DNA from: Psychroserpens mesophilus
GTDB lineage: Bacteria > Bacteroidota > Bacteroidia > Flavobacteriales > Flavobacteriaceae
Reading direction: 5' to 3'
NCBI RefSeq assembly: GCF_000826645.1
Contig: NZ_JXJP01000003.1
Span: 124,001 to 188,000 of the forward strand
Length of the DNA stretch: 64,000 bases
A program made the position numbers and the translations under genes. Positions 1 to 11,100 of the stretch are shown here, one piece after another. The notes beneath the pieces are model-generated. The model was not told where the DNA came from. It searched no databases and worked only from the letters and a program-made list of their open reading frames with translations. Every line of letters begins with the position of its first letter. Position 1 is the stretch's first letter.

Positions 1-366
1 TTTACTTGGAGCAGAAATTACTACTTTTTTTGCACCACCATCAATATGATATTGAGCAGTTTCTAATGTTGTAAAAATCCCGGTACATTCTGCAACAACA
101 TCTGTTCCAACTTCATCCCATTTTAAATTTTTTGGATCTCTTTCAGCTGTAACTCTAATAGTCTTTCCATTAACAACCAAGTTGCCATCTTTAACTTCAA
201 CGTCTCCATCGAATCTTCCATGAACAGAATCATACTTTAACAAGTATGCTAAATGTTCTACATCTAATAAATCGTTAATAGCGACAACATCTACATCATT
301 ACGCTTTACAGTTGCTCTAAATACGATTCTACCAATTCTACCAAATCCGTTTATTCCTAATTTCAT
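1..366 (-). CDS. gap: Glyceraldehyde-3-phosphate dehydrogenase, N-terminal part (cut by window edge)
   Basis: Only the first 122 codons are in the window; the frame stays open to base 1. The protein opens with [13 protein letters not shown], the NAD-binding Rossmann GxGxxG motif of GAPDH, followed by NDLLD and KYDSVHG, and ends in the window at the VVISAPSK region typical of the family, just ahead of the catalytic Cys, which lies outside. It catalyses the reversible NAD-dependent oxidation and phosphorylation of glyceraldehyde 3-phosphate in glycolysis. It follows pfkA on the same strand with a 44-bp gap, so a two-gene glycolytic operon is likely. The start is the ATG read on the complement of 364-366. 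Confidence 0.97.
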   Translation of the reverse strand, partial: MKLGINGFGRIGRIVFRATVKRNDVDVVAINDLLDVEHLAYLLKYDSVHGRFDGDVEVKDGNLVVNGKTIRVTAERDPKNLKWDEVGTDVVAECTGIFTTLETAQYHIDGGAKKVVISAPSK

Positions 367-410
367 CTTTTATAATTTTCTAGTGTTAATATTTAATAAG
401 GTTCTATCAC

Positions 411-1397
411 TTATATCGACATGATATCTGATACTCGTAATAATTCTAAATTTATTTTTGACTTTCCTTTTACAGCTTGATCTAAAGGTGTTAAAGTCAT
501 CACATCATTTTTTAAACCAACCATACAATTTGTTTTTCCTGTAATTAAACTTTCTACAGCTTTTACGCCCATTCTGCTTGCCAGTACACGATCAAAACAA
601 GAAGGTGATCCACCGCGTTGCATGTGCCCGAGAACCGAAACTCTTACTTCATACTCTGTCATGTGTTCTTCTACGTAATCTTTTAGTTCAAAGACATTTT
701 TCCCAATTTTATCACCTTCAGCAACGACAACAATACTTGACGATTTACCAGACTGCTTACTGCGTCGTAAAGATTCTAAAAGTCGGTCAAGGCCAAGGTC
801 TTCTTCCGGAATTAAGATTTCTTCTGCTCCTGCTCCAACACCTACATTTAAAGCAATATGACCAGCATCTCTTCCCATCACTTCAATAAAAAATAATCGG
901 TTATGAGAACTTGCTGTATCACGAATTTTATCGATGACATCAACGACAGTATTTAAGGCAGTGTCGTAACCTAAGGTATGTGTTGTACCGAAGATATCAT
1001 TATCGATAGTCCCAGGAATTCCCATAACTGGCATGCCATATTCCTGACTAAAAATCATGGCTCCCGTAAAGCTTCCGTCTCCACCGATAACAATAAACGC
1101 GTCGATACCAGCTTTCGTTAACTCATCGTAGGCTTTTTTACGTCCTTCTGCTGTTCTAAATTCTTTAGAGCGTGCCGACTTTAAAATTGTGCCTCCTTTG
1201 TTAATGATTCCTTTTACGCTTCGCGCATCCATAGATTTGAAATCCCCTTCAATCATACCTTCATATCCTCTATAAATCCCGATACATTCGATATTATGAA
1301 ACGCACAGGCTCTAACGACAGAACGTATACCTGCATTCATTCCTGGAGAATCTCCTCCAGAGGTCATTACTCCTATTTTCTTTATGGTATGTAACAT
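411..1397 (-). CDS. pfkA: ATP-dependent 6-phosphofructokinase
   Basis: Phosphorylates fructose 6-phosphate in the committed step of glycolysis, in the cytoplasm. The ATP-binding GVMTSGGDSPGMNAG lies at the N-terminus, GGDGSF and the catalytic segment GTIDNDIFGTT follow, then MGRDAGH and GHMQRGGSPS. At 328 residues it has the usual length of a bacterial group A enzyme. A longer frame reaches 1433, but its extra 12 residues are not family-like, so I chose the ATG at 1397 (MLHTIKKIGVMTSGG). It lies directly upstream of gap on the same strand. Confidence 0.96.
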   Translation of the reverse strand: MLHTIKKIGVMTSGGDSPGMNAGIRSVVRACAFHNIECIGIYRGYEGMIEGDFKSMDARSVKGIINKGGTILKSARSKEFRTAEGRKKAYDELTKAGIDAFIVIGGDGSFTGAMIFSQEYGMPVMGIPGTIDNDIFGTTHTLGYDTALNTVVDVIDKIRDTASSHNRLFFIEVMGRDAGHIALNVGVGAGAEEILIPEEDLGLDRLLESLRRSKQSGKSSSIVVVAEGDKIGKNVFELKDYVEEHMTEYEVRVSVLGHMQRGGSPSCFDRVLASRMGVKAVESLITGKTNCMVGLKNDVMTLTPLDQAVKGKSKINLELLRVSDIMSI

Positions 1398-1534
1398 AAA
1401 AACCACTTTTGTTTTAGTAAAATTAGTAAACAAAATCTATATAAACCGTTGTATTTATGATAATTTAACGGCACGAAAAAAATTCAAACGTTTTCGTTAA
1501 TAACTAATTGATGATTGTGATAAAAAGGCGATGT

Positions 1535-4500
1535 TTAATTGTTTTTTTTATCTGTTTCTGATGTCACAGTAATGAATTCTGGAAGTAAATTATCGTCTTC
1601 TTTTTTGGGTGGTTTCTTCTCGTCCTTCTCTTCCTTTTTATTTTTTCCAGAGAAGATGATTTCAATTAATTCTTTAAATGTATCAAATTCCACATTATAG
1701 GATAAACCTACACCTTGTGTGTAACCAATTTCTTCACCAAAATTTCGAATATTATTTTCTCTATTAAAAAATTTGGCAGTAAGCGTTCCTTCTTCGTTTA
1801 AAAGCACATCAATTTGTACATCTCCAGCAATGACCGTTTCGCTTACACCTCCTATGGGAACACCAACTTTTCCATTTATAAGAACTCTATCACTTATTTT
1901 CGTACTTAAGGTGAGTCCGATTTCATCATTAGTTTCATACTCGGTTGTTTGTTGACCAACTTGATAATTCACACCAATATTAATTTTATCACTACCATCG
2001 TTTCCTAAAATACTATTAAATAGCGAATTAACACGATCTGATATTGTACCGTAAGCACTTTGTCCTAAATTAAACTCGCTCGCAAATGAGCCAAAAGACA
2101 ATACATTTAAAGCTTGAAATTCTCGAGACTCTTTGGTTTCTAATCGGTATTCTAACTCAGATCTGATATTAGAATCTACTCCAGGAAAATCAAAACTGAA
2201 GTCAGGCTCGGGCTGCTCTAGTTGTCCTGCCAGATTTATTTTTACTTCAACATCAATGTTCCTATTAATAGGATTATCTAATAATACAGAAGGATTTGCT
2301 TGAGCTTTGTAGATGGCTGTTAATCCAATTTGCGCTTTTAAAGGATCACCTTCCCAGCGCATTGAGCCACCAGGCACAACGGTTAATTTTTTCTGAACTA
2401 AGCCTCCATAGGCAAAATTATACGTGCCCTCAGTAATTTGAAAATCACCAAACATTTGAAATTTACCATTGGTATTGATGTCAAACAATAAATTACCATT
2501 CCCTTTTCCTTGAATGGTACTGCCAGAATTTTTATCGATAACGATTTCTATATCTGCATAAGGATTAACAAATAAGTTGAATTCTAATTGTAAGCCTTTA
2601 AATTCATTTTCTCTTATTATTTCTCCATTCTTTCTGGCATTCTTTTCTTCGGGAGTTAAAAACCGAATATAGGAGTTGTCGCCATAGGTTTCTAAATCAC
2701 TTAAAGGTATTTTAAAGATGGTTCCTTCTGCAGTACTTCCATTGAATTCAATTTTAAGCGCATCGGTTGGCCCAACAATGTCAGCTTGACCATTGACGAA
2801 AGCTGTTCCGTAATACAATTCTTCTTCGTCATAATCGGTATTTAAAACTAAAAGTCTTGACGTATCGACATTTAATCCTAATTTCCAATCTGAAAAATTC
2901 TTATGGCTAATAAAACCGTTTAACGTTGCTTTTGAGAAATATTCGGAATCTGTAATTTCTACATCCTGAAAAATGAACTTTTGTGATTCTAATTTTACAC
3001 GAGAATCAAAATCGAAGCTGTAATCTACATTCAAATATGGAATCGTAAGACCAGCATTATCTAATAAAAGGTCACCATTAATCTGAGGATCTTTTAAGCT
3101 ACCTGTGACTTTAGCTCTACCAGTTACCAAGCCTCTTATATTGGTGATAACACCTTCTCCAAAAGGGTTTAACGGATTGAGTAAAAACTCATCAAAAGTA
3201 ACGTCTAAATTGATATTAGAATTAGTATCGCTCACATCTATAGTTCCTTTAGCTGCTAAAGATTTTAGATTGTCATTTTTAAGACTCAGGTCAACAACAT
3301 AATTGGTTAATGATTCATTTCCAGACACATTAGCCTTGAGTTCTCCTAATTCATAATCGTTTGCCTTTAAATCACTGATAATAACATTTGAACTTGGTAA
3401 GTAAATGCCATTATCTTGTAAAATTTTTAGTTTGCCATTAACTCTTCCTTCTAAGGTTAAACTATCGATACGAGGTGTGATTTTGGTCAAATCAACATTG
3501 GTAAAATTAAGATTGATATCTTTCGAAATGTCATTATCAATATTACCATAAAGTTCAATTTGTTCTCCAAAGTGAGTCATGATTATATTATCAATATCAA
3601 AAGCGACTAAATTTCTATCGAAAATTATTTTATTGGCAGCATCTTTTTCTTCGTTTATAGTCCAGGTATTTTCTTTAAACGTGATATCAGATTTTCTAAA
3701 ACCAACTACTGAATTTTGATCTTCATTTATGGTGTAAAACAAGTTTAAATCGAAATTATCTCTGTTTTGCTTACCACCTTTAAATTCAGATTTTATAAAT
3801 AAAGTATCCCTTTGTGTGACGTTGATTAAACTAAATTCAGAAACATTATAGAAGTTAGTTCCTAAAGAGTCTATTTCGATATACGTATTAAAAACAGGAT
3901 TATTATTATCAACTAATACCGATAGATCTTTCGCAAAATATTCTTTAAGTTTAATTTGAGGTGATTTGAATGTGAGGTTGAATTTTTTCTCATTGGTTTC
4001 AATTCTACCTTTAATAGTTGTATTGGGACCCAATTCTAAATCGTGATAAAACGCTTCAACAATTTTATTGTAAATTTTAAAATTAAATTCGACATATTGG
4101 TCCGTTTTAATTTGGTGAGGCGAATAATTTGTATAAATACTTCCGACCGAATTTTCTGTTAGTTTTGCAAGGTCTTCAAATTTAAAATTCCCTTTCATTG
4201 TGCCTTCAATGATATCTGGAGAATTGATAATTACTGTTCGCTGTTCATTTTCGAATGTTGATGTAATGATAAAGTCTTCAAAAAAATAACTGTCATTTTC
4301 ATTAATGTAGGTCGTATTTTTAAAATTTAAGGTTCCAAACGCATCATCAATTCCAGAGCCTTTCATTGAGATACTTACATTACCTTTAAACACTGATAGA
4401 CTATCTTTATCAATAAAATTTAGAGCTTTAAGATTTGCGTAGTCCACATCTGCATTAAAGTCAAAGCTTTTTACATCTTTAGACAAATCGGCTAAACCAT

Positions 4501-5944
4501 CAAACTTGAATTTGAAATTTTCATCTTTTGATTCTAGGAGTCCATTAAATACCTGATTTCCTAATTTACCAGAAACATCAATATCCTGATAGTTATAATC
4601 GTTATACTCTATTTGAAATACCTTACCAGAAACTTGAGTACTAAGGTTATCGATAGTAAAACCTTTTCCATCTACATCTAAGTCAAACGATGTTGTTTTT
4701 ACATTAGGATCATTAAGTAACTCACCTAAATTAAACTCGTCAAACACAACATTCCCTATATAATTGGCATTATCAATGTCATCGATATGAGTCATTTTCA
4801 TATCAGACACAATAATACCCAAATCGGTATTGATTTTAATATCGGCATCTATAGTGCTATCTGTTATATACGAGGTGCCTGTGATTCTGAAATCGCCGAG
4901 TTTAGAAAATACTGATGGAATTGATTCTCCTAATATATTTGGAAGTAGTGCTTTTAAATCATAGTAGTTTGACGAAAGGTTGTCATAGCGACCATTCATA
5001 GAAAAATCACCTTCTGCGCTGCTAAACAAATTTTTAAAATTCAGATCACCAAAAATTTTTGTTCTGCCACTAGCATTCAATTGTAGGTTATTGGCATTCA
5101 AATCATTTAATGTCCCTTTTAAATTAACATTGAGTGTGGCTTTTTGATCTACCCCAAATTCGTTGTAAAAGGTATTTAAATCATTAAGCGATACTTCTGA
5201 GTCTATGAAATTAGCTGTAACCAGAACTTTATCTTCAAAATTCTTAAAATCTTCGCGATTGTAATCAAAGCGTAAATCACCTTGCAAAATTGATGTTTCG
5301 GTTTTAATACTTAAATTTTCAAAATTCATATAGGTTAGTGTATATTCAAAATCGGTCATCAAATTTTGAATATGTGCACCTCTACTATCTTTAAAAGCTA
5401 AAGTATTGATTCGCGTTTTGACATCACTACCATCTATAACAAAATTAGTTGCGTTTATATTCAGTTCGTTAAACTCTAAAACCTTGTGATTTTCTCTATT
5501 TTCATCAATAAGCCGAAAAATACCATTATAAATAGACACATCACTGGAAGATAATAAGAACCCACTTTTTTCAGGTCTAGGATTGTCCTCATCAAATCGA
5601 GCAACAAAAACATCTAGGTTAGTATCTTGTTCACCTTCATAGGTTTTGATATTAAGAATTAAATCATAAATGTCAATATCCCCAAAATTAAGTTTGCCAT
5701 TAGCGAGATTTCCGTAATTTAAAATTGAAGTGTTTAATTCTTGAATGGCTATAAGGGTATCTTTTTTGTAATCTTCAATGTAAATTTCTTTGAGTTCAAC
5801 GTCGCCATTAAATTGTAATCCAACTTTACCTATATTGATATTTGTGCCAAAATCTTCATTCAATCTATTAGTAACATATTTTCCCAATGCAGTTTGAACA
5901 GGTGGAATAGATAATATGAGCACCAAAATGATGAACAAAAGCAA
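1535..5944 (-). CDS. tamB: Translocation and assembly module protein TamB (DUF490 family)
   Basis: Very long inner-membrane-anchored periplasmic protein of the AsmA/TamB group. It is thought to bridge inner and outer membrane and to move lipid or help outer-membrane protein assembly. An N-terminal hydrophobic helix is followed by more than 1,300 residues of beta-rich repeats, with the TamB C-terminal domain (about 1050-1430) and a charged, Lys-rich tail. No ATG exists near the start. The first standard start is TTG at 5944, but this would lose a basic N-terminus: the frame continues upstream as IKKFLKILSKIIAILLL, and an ATC at 5989 gives the N-terminus expected for the family. An in-frame stop lies at 5998. 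Divergent from tsaD. A TAATTTTG (-7-like) box lies on this strand at 6017-6024. Confidence 0.93.
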   Translation of the reverse strand: MLLFIILVLILSIPPVQTALGKYVTNRLNEDFGTNINIGKVGLQFNGDVELKEIYIEDYKKDTLIAIQELNTSILNYGNLANGKLNFGDIDIYDLILNIKTYEGEQDTNLDVFVARFDEDNPRPEKSGFLLSSSDVSIYNGIFRLIDENRENHKVLEFNELNINATNFVIDGSDVKTRINTLAFKDSRGAHIQNLMTDFEYTLTYMNFENLSIKTETSILQGDLRFDYNREDFKNFEDKVLVTANFIDSEVSLNDLNTFYNEFGVDQKATLNVNLKGTLNDLNANNLQLNASGRTKIFGDLNFKNLFSSAEGDFSMNGRYDNLSSNYYDLKALLPNILGESIPSVFSKLGDFRITGTSYITDSTIDADIKINTDLGIIVSDMKMTHIDDIDNANYIGNVVFDEFNLGELLNDPNVKTTSFDLDVDGKGFTIDNLSTQVSGKVFQIEYNDYNYQDIDVSGKLGNQVFNGLLESKDENFKFKFDGLADLSKDVKSFDFNADVDYANLKALNFIDKDSLSVFKGNVSISMKGSGIDDAFGTLNFKNTTYINENDSYFFEDFIITSTFENEQRTVIINSPDIIEGTMKGNFKFEDLAKLTENSVGSIYTNYSPHQIKTDQYVEFNFKIYNKIVEAFYHDLELGPNTTIKGRIETNEKKFNLTFKSPQIKLKEYFAKDLSVLVDNNNPVFNTYIEIDSLGTNFYNVSEFSLINVTQRDTLFIKSEFKGGKQNRDNFDLNLFYTINEDQNSVVGFRKSDITFKENTWTINEEKDAANKIIFDRNLVAFDIDNIIMTHFGEQIELYGNIDNDISKDINLNFTNVDLTKITPRIDSLTLEGRVNGKLKILQDNGIYLPSSNVIISDLKANDYELGELKANVSGNESLTNYVVDLSLKNDNLKSLAAKGTIDVSDTNSNINLDVTFDEFLLNPLNPFGEGVITNIRGLVTGRAKVTGSLKDPQINGDLLLDNAGLTIPYLNVDYSFDFDSRVKLESQKFIFQDVEITDSEYFSKATLNGFISHKNFSDWKLGLNVDTSRLLVLNTDYDEEELYYGTAFVNGQADIVGPTDALKIEFNGSTAEGTIFKIPLSDLETYGDNSYIRFLTPEEKNARKNGEIIRENEFKGLQLEFNLFVNPYADIEIVIDKNSGSTIQGKGNGNLLFDINTNGKFQMFGDFQITEGTYNFAYGGLVQKKLTVVPGGSMRWEGDPLKAQIGLTAIYKAQANPSVLLDNPINRNIDVEVKINLAGQLEQPEPDFSFDFPGVDSNIRSELEYRLETKESREFQALNVLSFGSFASEFNLGQSAYGTISDRVNSLFNSILGNDGSDKINIGVNYQVGQQTTEYETNDEIGLTLSTKISDRVLINGKVGVPIGGVSETVIAGDVQIDVLLNEEGTLTAKFFNRENNIRNFGEEIGYTQGVGLSYNVEFDTFKELIEIIFSGKNKKEEKDEKKPPKKEDDNLLPEFITVTSETDKKNN

Positions 5945-5983
5945 TAAAATTGCTATTATTTTGGATAGTATTTTTAGGAATTT

Positions 5984-6012
5984 TTTGATACGCCTTTAAA
6001 GTTATAACTTTG
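5984..6012 (+). promoter_or_regulatory. Predicted promoter of tsaD (Bacteroidota type)
   Basis: TTTG at 5984-5987, 17 bp, then TAACTTTG at 6005-6012, matching the Bacteroidota primary sigma consensus TTTG-N17-23-TAnnTTTG. Transcription would start near 6019, about 30 nt before the tsaD ATG. Confidence 0.6.
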
Positions 6013-6050
6013 ACCTCAAAATTAACAATTATTGTGCCTAATTTATATTA

Positions 6051-7073
6051 ATGAGTTCACAAAATATATATATTCTTGCTATTGAGTCGTCCTGCGATGA
6101 TACTGCAGCTGCAGTAATGTTAAACGGTAAAATTTTAAGCAACATTGTAGCCAGTCAAAAAATACATGAGGAATATGGTGGAGTGGTTCCAGAATTGGCT
6201 TCGAGGGCACATCAGCAAAACATTGTTCCTGTTGTAGATCAGGCACTTAAGAAAGCAAATATTGATAAATCCCAATTGAGTGCAATAGCTTTCACTCGTG
6301 GTCCAGGATTGATGGGTTCATTACTAGTAGGCACATCTTTCGCAAAATCGTTGGCTTACGGATTAGAAATTCCGCTCATTGATGTGAATCATATGCAAGC
6401 TCATATTTTAGCACATTTTATTGAAGAAGCCGATTTTAAAAAACCTCCTTTTCCGTTTTTAGCGATGACGATTTCAGGTGGACATACGCAAATTGTTAAA
6501 GTGACATCTTATTTTGATATGGAAGTCATTGGTGAAACAATTGATGATGCCGTTGGTGAGGCTTTTGATAAAAGTGGAAAGATTCTGGGTTTAGGATATC
6601 CTGCTGGACCCGAAATTGATCGGCGAGCAACACTTGGAAATCCAAAAGCATTTCAGTTTACGAAACCCAAGGTCGATGGATTGAATTTTAGTTTTTCAGG
6701 ATTGAAAACAGCTATTCTATATTTTATTCAGAGAGAAGTAAAATCCAATCCCAATTTTATCGAAAACAACTTGAATGATATTTGTGCGTCTATTCAATAT
6801 ACGATTATTGGCATATTAATGGACAAACTTAAGTTGGCAGTTAAGCAAACAGGAATCAAGCATATTGCTATTGGTGGCGGTGTTTCGGCAAATTCTGGTA
6901 TTCGAGAAGCTCTTAAAAAAGGAGAACAGAAATTTGGATGGACGACTTACATTCCGAAGTTTGAATACACTACAGATAATGCCGCAATGATTGCTATTGT
7001 TGGTCATTTGAAATTTTTAGAAGGTAATTATGCTGAACAAAATGTGATGGCTTCAGCCAGACTGAAAATTTGA
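6051..7073 (+). CDS. tsaD: tRNA N6-adenosine threonylcarbamoyltransferase TsaD
   Basis: Transfers threonylcarbamoyl from TC-AMP to A37 of ANN-decoding tRNAs; it works with TsaB and TsaE. 340 residues, the normal length. The ASKHA-fold signature is clear: AIESSCDDTAAAV at the N-terminus, the metal-binding HMQAH around residue 115, SGGHTQ, and the C-terminal IGGGVSANSGIRE. Transcribed divergently from tamB, an arrangement common in flavobacteria. The ATG at 6051 starts directly before the family N-terminus. Confidence 0.97.
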   Translation: MSSQNIYILAIESSCDDTAAAVMLNGKILSNIVASQKIHEEYGGVVPELASRAHQQNIVPVVDQALKKANIDKSQLSAIAFTRGPGLMGSLLVGTSFAKSLAYGLEIPLIDVNHMQAHILAHFIEEADFKKPPFPFLAMTISGGHTQIVKVTSYFDMEVIGETIDDAVGEAFDKSGKILGLGYPAGPEIDRRATLGNPKAFQFTKPKVDGLNFSFSGLKTAILYFIQREVKSNPNFIENNLNDICASIQYTIIGILMDKLKLAVKQTGIKHIAIGGGVSANSGIREALKKGEQKFGWTTYIPKFEYTTDNAAMIAIVGHLKFLEGNYAEQNVMASARLKI

Positions 7074-7254
7074 TAAGTCGTTAGTTGTAAAGCTGTAGCT
7101 CACTCGTGTGAAAAGTTTAATCATATTAAAAAAAGAGATTATGGTTTTTATAATAATCAACCTACTCAACAACAAACAACTTTACATCTTAACAAAACTA
7201 AAGGGCAAGTGAAATCACATAATTCAATACGACTTTGCACCTCTATGTAAAAAA

Positions 7255-8037
7255 TTACTCAAACTCTACCGAATTCAAAATCAAGCCTGAAGCAGGTGCA
7301 ATAAAATCCATCACTTCTGAGCTGTCCTGTTTTAAGGAGTTTTCAATATAATTTAAATCGACTTCTCCTCTACCCAATTTGATGAGCGTTCCCATCATTA
7401 AACGAATTTGATTTCGTCCAAAACCTTTTCCTTTTACAATTAATGTATATGTGTTCTCTGGAAAGAAATTTGCAGTAAATAATGTGTTTTCAATTAATTT
7501 ACAACTATCCACTGTTCTGGTATATAAACCTTGATCTGTAGCTCTGAAGCAATAGGGTTTAAAATTATGTTCGCCTTCAAAAAGTCGAGCACCTTCTTTC
7601 ATAATCTCAATATCTAAATCGTCTAAAATCGTTGTCATTAAAGGCGCGCAAAACGGATGACATTTCTGTCCGAATGTAAACAAATAAACATATTCTTTAA
7701 TTTTAGAATGCTGAATGATATTAAATTCGGCATTGACTTCTTCAATCGCTAAGGCTCTTAAATCTTGAGGAAGGTTATGATTAAACAGATTTAAAAAAGC
7801 AGTTTCGTCTTCAATTTTCTCGTAAACGAACAATTCAAAAGCCGATTCATTTGCAGACACCATAGCGTCAGTACGTCCAGAGCCAAGGGTTTTAAATTGC
7901 TTTCCGTCAAGAATGAAATTTAGTGTTCTGTCAATCATAAAATGTATGGTTTTCAATTTTGGCTGTTTTTGCCATCCATGAAACCGATATCCTAAATACT
8001 GAATCTTAATTAAATAATAAAAGCGCTTATTGAACAT
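7255..8037 (-). CDS. truA: tRNA pseudouridine synthase A family protein
   Basis: TruA-family enzyme; the family converts uridine to pseudouridine at positions 38-40 of the tRNA anticodon stem. The N-terminus IQYLGYRFHGWQKQP is the typical TruA opening and the catalytic Asp sits in GSGRTDA (about residue 57). The motif after that Asp reads MVSA rather than the usual GVHA, and there is little similarity to the dimer-forming segments of E. coli TruA, so this may be a second, divergent TruA paralogue with a different target. The C-terminal KGKGFGRNQIRLMMG motif is intact. 260 residues. Single gene, downstream of the terminator of the protease gene. Confidence 0.85.
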   Translation of the reverse strand: MFNKRFYYLIKIQYLGYRFHGWQKQPKLKTIHFMIDRTLNFILDGKQFKTLGSGRTDAMVSANESAFELFVYEKIEDETAFLNLFNHNLPQDLRALAIEEVNAEFNIIQHSKIKEYVYLFTFGQKCHPFCAPLMTTILDDLDIEIMKEGARLFEGEHNFKPYCFRATDQGLYTRTVDSCKLIENTLFTANFFPENTYTLIVKGKGFGRNQIRLMMGTLIKLGRGEVDLNYIENSLKQDSSEVMDFIAPASGLILNSVEFE

Positions 8038-8069
8038 GATAACAAGAACGTTATTTTAATATATATTCC

Positions 8070-8105
8070 AAAAAAAACAGCCACTAAAATAGATTAGTGA
8101 CTGTT
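8070..8105 (-). terminator. Intrinsic terminator of the metalloprotease gene
   Basis: On the minus strand, arms AACAGTCACTAA and TTAGTGGCTGTT (one mismatch) are separated by a 6-nt loop and followed by eight T, 22 bases after the stop codon of the protease gene. Confidence 0.8.
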
Positions 8106-8126
8106 CATATTTCAAAATATTTGAAC

Positions 8127-11100
8127 TTATTTTATAACAAGTTTTTGAGTTTTAGTAGTGTTTCCATCTGACAGCTGTACAATATAAACTCCAGCACTCA
8201 AATCATGAACATTAATCGTGTTAACTGTATTTGAAACATTTAAGTTTTTATTTAGGACTACTCGACCTTGAATATCGTAAAGCGTAGCAATACTATTTTC
8301 TGTTAACTGACCTTTGATAATCAGTTCTTTAGTGGAATGATTTGAGTATATCAATACCGTTTCTAATTGAGATTCTAACGACGATAAGGTGTCGGCAGAA
8401 TATCTTAAAAAGAAGCGACCTGTTCCTGTTAGATTACCAGCTGGTGTAAATGTATAATCTGTACTACTTAATAAGGTTAATGTGTTTGCTACAGTATCTT
8501 CAAGATACACATTTACGCTTGGTGGTAAAGATGAAGCATCATTAATGCTAATGGTCATTTCTCCATTAGCGACGGCATTTACACCTAATGGAATAACAAC
8601 GTCATTAAAATCATTAAATGGTAAAGATTGTATGGCCATATCTAAACCTTCATTATCTTCAACAAGGTTGGTGAATATCGAAAATTCTCCGGCCGCACCT
8701 TGATATGAACCAGCATCAAAACCATGATCCAAACCTCTAGTTGTTCCATCAATAAAGTAAATGTCTGTATACGCATTATTTGTTGTACTTATAAGCGAAA
8801 TTTTACTCAATACAATATTGATGTTTTCTGCCGAACGTCCAGAAATAAAATCATCAGCATTACCAGTCCGTCTCATTGTTGTGGTAAAATCGACTAATCC
8901 TCCTGTTGATTTCGCTTTAACAAAAAATGCTTGTCCCGGAGCAATTAATTCGGTTATTGCCTTGTCGTAAATAGTTGCTTGATTCCAAACGGTCCAGCCA
9001 TTCGAAGCATCACCATCATAGCCATAGATGGCTTGATAAGCACTTGCAGAATCAAATTGAGATTGATTAACAGAGAAGAATTCACTAAAATCAATATAAC
9101 TTGCATATGGATTGCCAATAAGGTTCCAAGCATTACCTGGTTCAGCATCAGAAATTGGAACGTTTAATACATCTGAACTTAAAACGGTTCCAGTAAAGGT
9201 TAATGAACTTCCATCAGTTGATGCTGTTCGATATCCTTGACCTGAATTCATCGTTGTTGCTGAATTTGCAACAGCATCGTAATTTTCATAAGCTCCAGTA
9301 ACGGTGTTGTAAACAGCAAATGCTCTTAGAGTTCCTGAGGCTGGTAAGTTCGGATTTGAAGTTTCAAATGTGCCAAAACTTTGTCCTGAGAGTGGTGCTG
9401 AAATTAAATCGTTAGATCCTACAGGACCAACTTGAGCTGCATATCTATTATAATTTACAGTCCCTGTAAGAGTTCCGTTAACTATCATACTGGAGAACTG
9501 ACTTGATGATGAATTTAATTCAACAGTTGTTGTTGTCATCGTTACACCAGAATTTATGGTTACTGAAGCACCTGCTTCTATCGTTAATTCGTCACATTGC
9601 GTATTCGCTGTTAATGTTATGTCTCCAGCAACCACATTAATCATATCAGTAGCTAAAGCCACACCTGTTGGATCACTTGGTGACCAGCCATTATTATACG
9701 TATAGATTGTTGGACCAGCCGAAGGTTGAATGTAAATTGTATAATCTTCAGACTGACCAGTTACTAAAGATGTATAACATGCTGAATCAATCAAACTGAC
9801 ACCACCATATCTGTCGTCTAACTCAGAAATTAATCGAATCCTAACATAATCACCATAAGGTATTGCAGTAGGATAAGTTAGTAATACTGGTGTCGTAGTA
9901 TCTTCTGCTAAGTCATTTGCTAAATATTGTTGCTCAGCCTCATCATCAAAATCACCATCATCATTCCAATCAATCCAAACGCCCAATTGTTGCCAATTAA
10001 CAGGAAACATCGTAACATTTACTGTGTTTGAAGTTGAAGCATCTATTTCAAAGTAATTAGAACAATTTCCAGAATTATCAATATTACCACCATCACTTCC
10101 CGAGCTAAAAGATGTAAATGCTACTCCATTTAATTCTACACCAACAATTCCAGAAGAAAAAGTAGATGTTGCGTTATTATTACACGCAGAAACAGGTGAA
10201 CTATAAGTAGGATCAACAGGTTCATCACCTTTAGAATTAGCAATTGCTGTGCCTTCCATAGCGCCTCTTACTCTAGTTTTTTGATCATTTGTCATTAAAT
10301 CTGTACACCAATAATAACTCATGATATTATTGATGGTATTATTATCTGCCCAAGGGTTTCCACTGTCACAAAAATTAGTTGTAGGACAAGTACTCGTTTC
10401 TCTTTGGTGAGGGACAGTATCTGCACAACCATCACCATTAGTTCCTACATCACTATCGTCCGGACACTGGTCAGAAACACCATCACCATTAGCATCATCG
10501 CCTTGAAAGGTGTGGTACAAATGAAAATAATGTCCAGCTTCATGAACCACTGTACTATTATCTCGTGCAAAGTTTAAAGGCCAAGACGGATTGGCATTAG
10601 TAGGATCATATCCAAAAACAGAATACATCATTACTGAACCTTCATACGGATTTCCATTATAAAAATTGGCATAGCCTTGAAATCCGCCACCTCCATTGTT
10701 ACCATCAATTTCGGTGACAATCCACACATTAAAATAGTCGGTTTCTGGCCAACGGCTTAAATCTTTTAAAGTGGTCTCATCTGCTCCAGGACCTAAAAAC
10801 GAAACACCATCAGAGGAGTAATTAGGAACACCAGAAGCATCAATTCGATTAATTCCAGTGGTTGCTAAACAGTTTTGATCACGCTGTGCTAAAGCAAATT
10901 GTATTTCAAAATCTATAGGACTAGCCGCTGTGAGGCCTCTGTAAAAATCATTGAGGTTGTCAATACTACTCTGAATTTGAGCATCAGAAATATTAGTACC
11001 AGTACCAACAGATTCACCTAAATGAAGCACATGAACTACTACTGGAATAGTGATTACTCCACCCATTCTATTTTGCATATTTCCAGATCTATTTTGACTC

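Noticed and set aside
578-889. 103-residue open frame on the plus strand within pfkA
   Set aside because: It is the complement of a well-supported gene, has no family pattern and no promoter.
7074-7254. Possible tRNA or small RNA after tsaD
   Set aside because: No cloverleaf, no T-loop motif and no stable hairpin with a U-run could be made out.
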